A stretch of DNA of 24,743 bases from Brachionus koreanus (lineage: Eukaryota; Rotifera; Eurotatoria; Ploima; Brachionidae). Shown piece by piece: positions 17,911 to 24,743 of this stretch. The position numbers and the translations under genes were made by a program. Within the stretch, counting starts at the first letter, position 1. The number at the start of each line of letters is the position of its first letter. Under the pieces are notes generated by a model. That model was given only the letters and a program-made list of their open reading frames with translations. It did not search any database and was not told the origin of the DNA. Where the stretch lies: assembly GCA_016987375.1 (NCBI GenBank), contig PJRA01000011.1:1264049-1288791 (forward strand). The letters are read 5' to 3'.

Positions 17911-18922
17911 TTATGCTGAATTATTTTGCACTAAATTACTAATAATCTCACATTGTTTTTTAAATATTACAAACGCGTGTTCTAGACCTAGCTGGTCGAG
18001 ATAAACGTTAGCATTTTCTCTATCAATTTCACTCATGTATTGTTTCATTTCATGATAGAAATCGACTGGACACCATTTATCATTCAAACCATAATAAAAA
18101 TACAGCTTATCTAAATTTTTCTCGATTACTTTTTTGTTTAAATTGGTCACAATTTTCATTTCATTTGATCCCATGTAAAAACAACTTTTAAAGCAGCTGT
18201 AATTTTGACTCATTTTTAAAAGTATGTCCTCAATTCCATCAATTAAAATGCTATCATCATTTACTGATCCATGACGATTGTTTAATCCAAATTTAATAAA
18301 TTGTTTTCTGATTTTATTTGGAAAAAATGTGAGCAAAAAAGCTAAAAAATACACTAACCAGCTTAGAAAATCACTTAAAAAAGCCAAAACTTTTCCATTT
18401 GGTGTAGTTGACATTCGCTCTATGGTTGGAAAAAAAAGAAATGATTTTTTTATTTTATTATTAAATTCTTGACCGATCAACTCAAGTAGCTCGATTATTA
18501 CATAACAGCCTATAGAATGACCCAACAAAATTATATTTTCGTATTTGTACTCATCTCCTAAGTGTTTTTCTATGAATTTTATTTTGTCCATTATTTGACC
18601 GATTACAGGTTTGGGTTTCCATGAAAAGATGCTATCATGATATAAATGGCCGGTGTGTGATATTCCTATTACTGGGCAATTTGTTTTTTTGTTCAAGTCA
18701 ATTGCAAAGTGTTCATAAAAATCAATTATACCCGGATTTCCTAGTTAATCAGATAAAATTTATTAAGAATTTTTATAATTTCTTTTCTTATAAACCTGGT
18801 ATAATTATGTAAAGGTTTTTATTTACTGTTTCAATTTGAACATTTTCATCCGAATGACATTTGAGTATTTTTAGATAATGTCCAGGATCAATTTCACAAA
18901 TTTCGTACCTGACTGATGACAT
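17911..18922 (-). CDS. LDAH: Lipid droplet-associated hydrolase (LDAH), two exons
   Basis: LDAH is a conserved alpha/beta-hydrolase of animal lipid droplets, linked to sterol ester/lipid turnover. Exon 1 is 18922-18796 and exon 2 is 18740-17911. The 55-bp intron (GTTTAT...ACTAG) splits a Gly codon exactly inside the signature IPGNPG. The product is 318 aa, matching the usual ~325. Landmarks in order are IPGNPGIIDFYEHF (about 40-54), the ISHTGH block, the nucleophile elbow GHSIG with Ser118, FLFFPTIERMSTTPNG, and a hydrophobic hairpin about 160-183 that would insert in the droplet surface. These are followed by YYGxxDxWCP with the catalytic Asp263 and LEHAF with His297. The triad is intact. 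The start is the first ATG and the N-terminus (MSSVRYEI) is short, as in the family. AATAAA overlaps the region just after the stop. Confidence 0.95.
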
Positions 18923-20907
18923 TTTTATTTCAATTTGATTAGTACTTAATTATTATTTCAAATTATGCAAAAATTTTATAAAAAAAAAAATTGGCAAATT
19001 TTTTTTCCCAAAAATTTAATTTTAATTTTATTTAGCAAATATATATAAAATGTCCATTAATGTCAAGATTTGTTATTAAACTTTTCTAAAAGTAATATAA
19101 AATATCTAAAATTGTTTTGATATGAATTTAGGAATTAGTCAATAATTTTATCAAAAAAATATTTCAGATTTAATCTAAGGCTTAAATGAGTCTGTTTTAA
19201 TTAAATTTATTTACAGTGTTACTACGAAAAATAAATTTTACCATTATTTACGTAAATTTGCGATTTTAACCATTAATTTTTTCAATTGAAATTTTTTTAT
19301 TCAAAATTCAAAATTATTAGAATAGATCTTTGAACACAGCTTTTTGAAAAGAAGTATTTTACTGACTAAATGTGAAATATGAAGATTTCGATACAAATTT
19401 ACATACAAATAAATAAAAGAAAAATTTATGACATTGTTTCAAAGAAAAAAACTTAAAAAGTTTATTTATTCAATTCGTTTTTCTTTCTTTTTTTAACAAA
19501 TTTACATTAAAATCTAAAATTTAACTTTAAACTAATTTAACATTTTGTTTCAAATCAAGTTTTGTTTTTTAAGAATACTTTTATGAGGCTGAAAAGAAGT
19601 ACTAAGACTTAATTTCAACCGGCCAACGCTTTGTCTAATTATATTTTAAATAAATAAAAATAAAAGAAAAATATCTGACATTGTTTCAAAGAAGCAATAT
19701 GAAGGAGTAATAGCTCCATACTGAAAACAAACAAATGAATAAATTTTTTCATCTTTTTCGTTTAATGTCTCATTTTCTTAGAGGGTTCTTCAGTATTTTA
19801 CTGACTAAGACTAAATTGAAGAAGGGCTCGTGAGATTTTTGACTCCAAAAGCTGTGAATGGTACAATGATACAAGAGAGGAGTCGAACTGCCCGCTGATA
19901 GATGGCTTATTATAGAGCATAATAGTTTATATTTTGAAGATTTTATTTATATATTTTGTTTATATTCTAAGAGGCACCTGCTTAGAAAATAAAGAACCAA
20001 AGCGTCAGCGCAAGCAGCTTAACTATCAGCCCAGGCAAAACCTTTCTTACCGTTACTTTTAGACCAATTAATGTGAAATCTATCTTATTTTAATCATAAT
20101 ACCATCATAATAGATTTTTTTTCTTATTCATATAATCATTTAATTCAATAAAAAAATATGTATAGAACAGTTATTTTTAATATCTTCTAAATTAATTAAA
20201 CTCTAAACTAAAATATTATAATCTACTCTTTATTATTGAAAAAAATTTTTTTCCAATTGATGACTATCTAATAAAATAGATTGACAATAAATTAATTGAC
20301 AATCATCAATTGTTTTAAACTAGCGCTTATATTAATAAGTGAGCTTCTTTTTTTAATTGATGATTGTCTGATTTGATAATTTAGAATATTTTAAATCTTT
20401 ATTAAAATTAAAAAAAAATTATATTTACTTTATATATATTTTTTTCTATATTTAATTTTATTCTATTTTTTTAATCTGAAGGAGCATTACCTCGGTACAG
20501 AAAAGCAAATAAATAAAATATGTTTTTTATTGAATTAGAATCAAAGCAAAATAATAAATATTTTGTCTAATAAAAAAGATCTTCTTCTAATTAAAAACGA
20601 TGTTATTCTTATAAAAAAAGAGTGGGGTATTTTTTACGTCCTTATAAAAAGTTAACGTGATTTTGTTTAAAGAGTTAGACTTTGTTGAACTAGAGCTGTT
20701 TTGACTATACTTGGTTAGGTTTTGCTAATAGTTAAAATTCAACTTAAAAAAAAAAAGTTAAAATATAAAGATCAATGAGTTTATAAGCAGCTTGAATAAA
20801 AAAAAATCAAATTACTTCTTTCCGATTTAATTTTTACAAAAAAAATAAAATTAAAGTAAATTTTTATTTTTACAAAATAGTGAATATAACAACAATTAAT
20901 CAATTTT
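18923..20907. other. Long intergenic region between LDAH and SF3B2
   Basis: Almost 2 kb with no sustained open frame. It contains the LDAH promoter side and the SF3B2 3' flank (AATAAA on the minus strand at about 20868-20863). Diverged direct repeats occur at about 19345-19440 and 19590-19695 (shared words TGAAAAGAAGTA and TGACATTGTTTCAAAGAA). A less AT-rich patch at 19970-20070 (AGCGTCAGCGCAAGCAGC) is unexplained. Confidence 0.45.
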
Positions 20908-22731
20908 CTAGAATTTAAATTCTTTGTATTTTTTAGACTTGTCCTTATCAGCATTGGTTGTCACATTACCAGACGCAATCTCTTTTTTCTTTTTCCTTGC
21001 ATTTTTATTATCTTCTAAATTTTTCTGCTCAATTTTAGACTGCAAATCTTCATTTTGTGCCTCCAATTCATCAGGATTTAAACTCAAATCCATAGTCGAC
21101 GTAATGCCGGACACATCGGCAGTAACTTTTTTAGCCGAAGAAATGTCATATACCTTGGACGATCCCATCATAGAAGCACCAACTGCGGCCGATTTTTCAG
21201 GTAAAACTTTGTACAACGCAGGTGTTTCAGTGTCCGCTCCTGACTCCATCTCAGACTCAATCTGATGTTTACGCTTTCTAAGCTCGATTAAATCAGGAGT
21301 TTCGAGACCAACCGAAGTAACTGAGGATGAAATTCCGCTCGGGGTCATTAGTCCCTCACCAGGAGTCTTGAGGCCAGCTTCTTCCACTTCCTCCTCCATT
21401 TCTTGAGCTTGTTGTCCATTCATTTCCTCCTCTTCTTCTTCTTCCTCATCATCCTCGCCAGCCATCGCTTCTTCATAGTACTCTTCCTCCATTTCGCCCC
21501 AGAAGCTTGTGTCAACAGGCTCATCGTCCTCAGGTCTTCTTATACTCACAGTTGCACCGAAAACATCGCCATATAAAGGCCGGCCAAATTCATCTACGGG
21601 CGGTTTTCCCCACCCACCAGCATGATATCCGAACGAACAGCCTTCTGGTATAGGTGCATTAAGACCAGGTATTTTCAGGTTCGGATAACTCGGTGGTGGT
21701 CCATATCGCTGCATCGCTATGAGCCACGGAGGTGGCACTCGGTCTGCACTGGGACCGGTCGGCATACCCAATGCAATTCTCAGCTCTTCGCTCAAATTAC
21801 CAGGCTTTTTCTCTTTTAGTTTGGCCTCTAGTTCTTTCCCCTCATAATACAAATCACCATGTATGGTCATTTTAGGCTTTGTTTGCCATTTGAAAAAAGC
21901 ATCATGCAATTTTTGATAGTCAATGTCAATTCGGCCAACCTTGGGTCGAACTTTTTCTTTCATTTTTTGCTTTAAGCTTTTGTTTTTGTCCTTATCTTGA
22001 ACGGCTTCGCGCATCGATTGAATGCCAGTTCGTTTAATAAAATCAGGCAGTTCAAATGGTGGCTTTTCGAAGCCACGTTTGCCTTGCAAATACTTTCGTT
22101 TGGCACACCAGTGTCTTGGTACTTGAACCGTGTTACGACAGCCTTTCAAATGAACTAGAAGCTTAGGATCGCGAGCAGTCACGTCGTACATTTCGACTAC
22201 GTCAGGACGGGCTACCAGTTGCTTTAGTGCTGCCACACTTATTCTTGTTTGTAATTTGAGTTTTTTTTTTGATAATTTTTCACTGCTTTTCTCACGCTCT
22301 TCCTCTTCTTCATCTTCCATCATTCGCTTTAAGCGTTCCAACTCGGCAGCTTTTGTTGTAGCATGTGATTTTTTTTCATTGTCTGATTTTTCGACAGTTA
22401 TGTTATTTGCATTTGAGAATTTAAAATGTTCAAATACTTTGGAAAATTCGGCAAAATTTTTGTCCAAATGAATGTCTTCTGGAACGAATTCAATGTCGAT
22501 TTTTTCATCAATATCGACCGGAGTAGTACTTGGGACATATTTATGGGACGCATCGTTTTTTTGTACTTTTTTCTTCTTGTTTCGTTTTCTCTTTTGTTTG
22601 GCATCTTTTTTCGAGCCGTTTTGATTTGTGTCTTCGTCCTGATAGGACTCAGTATCTTCGACGAATAAATCGTCTTCTAGCATTTGTTTGCTTTGCTCCC
22701 TAAATTCGGCTAGCTCTACACTTTCGACCAT
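20908..22731 (-). CDS. SF3B2: Splicing factor 3B subunit 2 (SF3B2/SAP145)
   Basis: SF3B2 is a component of the SF3b complex of the U2 snRNP. It binds SF3B4 and contacts pre-mRNA near the branch site during spliceosome assembly. The gene is a single open frame of 607 codons. A charged N-terminus contains a KRKRNKKKK basic patch (about 47-55). Next come SKKKLKLQTRISVAALKQLV and ARPDVVEMYDVTARDPKLLV (the DUF382 core, about 154-290), with PVPRHWC-like VPRHWCAKRKYLQGKRG. The PSP proline-rich domain (about 298-350) follows, with PPPWLIAMQRYGPPPSYPNL. Then come SFGYHAGGWGKPPVDEFGRP, an acidic Glu tract (about 425-455), the GLKTPGEGLMTP/LETPDLIEL repeats, and the conserved end SKKYKEFKF. The core is very close to human SF3B2. 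The ~290 residues of N-terminal SAP and proline-rich sequence of the vertebrate protein are missing. ATG at 22731 has a good context, and an in-frame stop lies about 33 bp upstream. Confidence 0.97.
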   Translation of the reverse strand: MVESVELAEFREQSKQMLEDDLFVEDTESYQDEDTNQNGSKKDAKQKRKRNKKKKVQKNDASHKYVPSTTPVDIDEKIDIEFVPEDIHLDKNFAEFSKVFEHFKFSNANNITVEKSDNEKKSHATTKAAELERLKRMMEDEEEEEREKSSEKLSKKKLKLQTRISVAALKQLVARPDVVEMYDVTARDPKLLVHLKGCRNTVQVPRHWCAKRKYLQGKRGFEKPPFELPDFIKRTGIQSMREAVQDKDKNKSLKQKMKEKVRPKVGRIDIDYQKLHDAFFKWQTKPKMTIHGDLYYEGKELEAKLKEKKPGNLSEELRIALGMPTGPSADRVPPPWLIAMQRYGPPPSYPNLKIPGLNAPIPEGCSFGYHAGGWGKPPVDEFGRPLYGDVFGATVSIRRPEDDEPVDTSFWGEMEEEYYEEAMAGEDDEEEEEEEEMNGQQAQEMEEEVEEAGLKTPGEGLMTPSGISSSVTSVGLETPDLIELRKRKHQIESEMESGADTETPALYKVLPEKSAAVGASMMGSSKVYDISSAKKVTADVSGITSTMDLSLNPDELEAQNEDLQSKIEQKNLEDNKNARKKKKEIASGNVTTNADKDKSKKYKEFKF

Positions 22732-23690
22732 CTTTGGAATAAATAGGGGTCCTAATACACTTATTTATATTAAATGCTTTGCTAAAATTTTGGAATATTT
22801 TGAAATAGTCTTTCAAATACACAAAAATTTTAAACTATTGACATTTTTTTTGTCTTTATGATAAACTATCAGAAAAAAGAATAAAAAAAGAATTTTAATT
22901 CAGAATCTGATTTTTCAATTTTGTTGTTTATTTCCCGGATATCATTTGGCAATAGATTTTAAAAGATTTTTATTTGACCGATGGCTCAAGGCATAATACT
23001 AAAAAATTTAGAATTTTTATTTTGATACAGAGTTGTTCAAAAATCATAGAGTAAAGTCAAACCTTAATTAACAAAACAGACTTGTGCAAAAATAAAAAAA
23101 AAGAGTCTTTTTTGACTTGACTTTTAAAAGATTTTAAAAATACTTTTTTTTTTTGACTTTTGCACAAGTCTGCTTTGATAATTTAGAAAATTTGCATGAA
23201 AATTGACCTAAATTTATAATTAAAAAGCAGTTGGTCCTTTGAAATTTTAATACACCATATATTCCTTAAATAATTGTCACATGAAGAAAAAAATTAAATA
23301 TAATTAAAAAGTTATAGATTCACAAACAACTCATTAAAGACCATTAAAAATACCCAAAAAGTTAATTTTTAAATTTTCTATCTAAATTGCTTTATATAGT
23401 TTAATATTAAAGCTAGTCAAAAAATTTTGCTTAATAAAAAAAAGAAATTGTTAGATAATCTTTAAAAAATATTAACCATTATGCTCTACAATCTTAAGCT
23501 TTTGAAGTAAAAAATTTCATGACACCCTTCTTCAACTTAGTCTTGGTTAGTAAAGCATTCATTCGTTCTAATTGTTTAGAATAAAGCTCTAGAAGAACTA
23601 TTTTTAATATTTTAAAAACCTGCAATAATAAACAAATAAATGAGATTTTTTACGGTCTACCAAGTTAAAATATAACCTAACCCAGGAACG
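22732..23690. other. Upstream of SF3B2, AT-rich
   Basis: No gene. The first few hundred bases should contain the SF3B2 promoter and leader. No SAP-domain-coding exon was found here. A foldback hairpin lies at 23077-23172. Confidence 0.5.
23077..23172. repeat. Foldback hairpin, about 96 bp
   Basis: CAGACTTGTGCAAAA at 23077-23091 pairs with TTTTGCACAAGTCTG at 23158-23172, and weaker pairing extends a few bases outside. The inside contains A and T runs plus GAGTC/GACTT words that can also pair. It could form one long hairpin and may be a small MITE or foldback relic. Confidence 0.65.
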
Positions 23691-24039
23691 AAATCCTAAT
23701 AAAAATCTTAAGCAGTACATGTCAAGTTCTTAATCCAGGACGGTATAGGATTCTAGAAAGATTTAAGATTCTTATGCTTTTCTTAAATTTTCTTAACACA
23801 AAATTTTTCATACTTATAAGATCTTTTAAGATCTAAAAAGGATCAGTTAATTAAAACTCACAAGAAAGTCAATCAAGAACTAGTTTGAATCTTATAAGAT
23901 ATTATAAGTTAGAGAAAATTTGTGTTAAGAAAATTCAAGAAAAGCATAAGAATCTTAAATCTTTTGGAATCTTTTAGGATCCTATAACGTCCTGGATTAA
24001 GAACTTGACATGTCTTGCTTAAGATTTTTATTAGGATTT
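23691..24039. mobile_element. MITE-like inverted repeat with ~120-bp arms
   Basis: The left arm from 23691 starts AAATCCTAATAAAAATCTTA and continues with GCAGTACATGTCAAGTTCTT, AATCCAGGACGGTATAGG. It matches the reverse complement of the right arm ending at 24039 (TAAGATTTTTATTAGGATTT). Identity is high over about 120 bp, including AAGATTCTTATGCTTTTCTT and TTTTCTTAACACAAA, with small indels around the TTTAGGATCC part. The ~105-bp centre is AT-rich and non-coding. No clear target-site duplication flanks the ends. Long arms, small size and lack of coding support a foldback/MITE transposon. Confidence 0.8.
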
Positions 24040-24149
24040 GTTTTCTGCGTAAGATATTGAAACTGCCTCTAACAATAACAATCAAGAATACCAAACTCAA
24101 GAACTTCAAGCTTCAACCCAACTTCTTTCACTGGATTTTGCGGCCATAA

Positions 24150-24634
24150 CTGGTGACAGATGCAGAATTCTTATGTGAGTTTCAAAAGAAAATTTCTTCC
24201 ATATTTATAAATCAATTTCAAAAGCTCAAATTTCTAGACAGAATTTCATTAATTAATATGAGAAAATTGAGAACTGGTCTAAGTGCAAAAGAACTTTCAT
24301 CGTTTTTTCCATTTGCTTCTTGTGATCAAGTAAAAAGATGTGTCACCATGTCAGAAAAATAATAAATAATGAGTTTGCTTCTCTTGACATCGGCTTTAAT
24401 AAAACAAATCGTGATGAAGTAATTAAAAATCATACTACTACAATGGCAAAAGTTTTACTAAAAGCTAATAAAAATGATGAGATAACAATTTGGGACGCAA
24501 CTTATATATTGAAAAGTCATCATCTAACAGTTTTTCAAAAAGCTTTTTTTTCTGAACATAAGAAACGGTGTTTGCTTATTGGTTTATTATTAATGTTATT
24601 AGATATAATGCAAAATACTTTTAAAAAAAATTGA
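24150..24634 (+). pseudogene. DDE-superfamily (Harbinger-like) transposase relic, frameshifted
   Basis: The first frame (24153-24362) reads LINMRKLRTGLSAKELSSFF and FASCDQVKR. It then runs into stops unless a one-base shift occurs at about 24340. The second frame continues with HHVRKIINNEFASLDIGF, REEVI-like DEVIKNHTTTMAKVLL, and ITIWDATYILKS...FQKAFFSEHKKR. The order RTGLSxxELxxxF, then DxxIxxHTxxLA, then LDGTYIYxxKSxxxFQRxxxxxHKxR is that of DDE_Tnp_4/Harbinger-like transposases. WDATYI corresponds to the first catalytic Asp. The following region is eroded, and no second Asp or Glu is recognisable before the stop at 24634. Broken, partial and probably inactive. Confidence 0.7.
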
Positions 24635-24743
24635 GGAAGTATTAGGCATATTGAAGTTTATGATCAAAATTTTATGATCATGATCAAATATAATTTTTTT
24701 ACAAATTTCTAAGAAGTTTTTTAAAATGAAAAATTAAATGCAG
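24635..24743. other. AT-rich end of window
   Basis: No gene. A palindromic motif (ATGATCAAAATTTTATGATC at 24660-24679) recurs in near-identical form at 551-572, close to the other transposase relic. Confidence 0.5.

Noticed and set aside
20924..21265. Plus-strand ORFs opposite SF3B2 (also at 21622 and 22256-22668)
   Set aside because: Shadows of the strongly conserved SF3B2 reading frame.
23909..24109. Minus-strand 66-codon ORF
   Set aside because: It falls within the right arm of the MITE and is not protein-like.
1..24743. CRISPR arrays, bacterial operons, tRNA or rRNA genes
   Set aside because: Spliceosomal introns, U6 snRNA and animal gene families exclude a prokaryotic source; no regularly spaced repeats, cloverleaf or rRNA motif was seen.

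Overview
The window is strongly AT-rich nuclear DNA from an animal. Introns are short (about 50-80 bp, GT-AG) and the standard genetic code fits. Animal families are present: a FAM228-like protein, Arp3, Exo70/EXOC7, an INSM/nerfin-type zinc-finger protein, LDAH and SF3B2. Two complete U6 snRNA genes have a TATA box at the spacing of a type 3 Pol III promoter. The compact AT-rich genome with very short introns would suit a small invertebrate such as a rotifer, but I cannot fix the species from sequence alone.

Layout. 1-400: relic of a Tc1/mariner-type transposase N-terminus. 1489-2720 (+): three-exon FAM228-like gene. 2721-4710: AT-rich DNA without a recognisable gene. 4711-8772: a large inverted repeat. 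Its two ~750-bp arms are more than 99% identical by eye, each carries a complete U6 gene, and together they flank a 2.56-kb centre holding an unknown small gene (5463-5915, +) and the three-exon Arp3 gene (7411-6070, -). A third 34-nt piece of U6 3' end lies at 7905-7938. 8941-9640: eroded non-LTR retrotransposon reverse-transcriptase fragments on the minus strand, in an order that implies two copies. 10529-12739 (+): intronless Exo70. 12804-13436: a terminal-inverted-repeat element with many GTGACCA repeats, an assembly gap and a short Cys-containing ORF. 13799-14026 (-): a second LINE tail relic. 14201-14575 and 15984-16545: CpG-rich GGCCG/GACCG inverted-repeat elements. 15013-15648 (+): a two-exon INSM/nerfin-like zinc-finger gene lies between them. 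16546-17230: unexplained coding-like patches, one resembling another LINE tail. 18922-17911 (-): two-exon LDAH hydrolase. 22731-20908 (-): single-exon SF3B2. 23077-23172 and 23691-24039: foldback/MITE-like hairpins. 24150-24634 (+): a frameshifted DDE transposase relic.

The host genes do not form a pathway. They are housekeeping or cell-biology genes (actin nucleation, exocytosis, lipid droplet metabolism, pre-mRNA splicing, neural transcription factor) spaced among eroded mobile elements. One loose thread is splicing: U6 and SF3B2 (a U2 snRNP protein) are in the same window, which I regard as coincidence. The most interesting structure is the near-identical inverted U6 pair around Arp3, with the small unknown ORF beginning exactly where one arm ends. 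I saw no CRISPR array, tRNA or rRNA gene.
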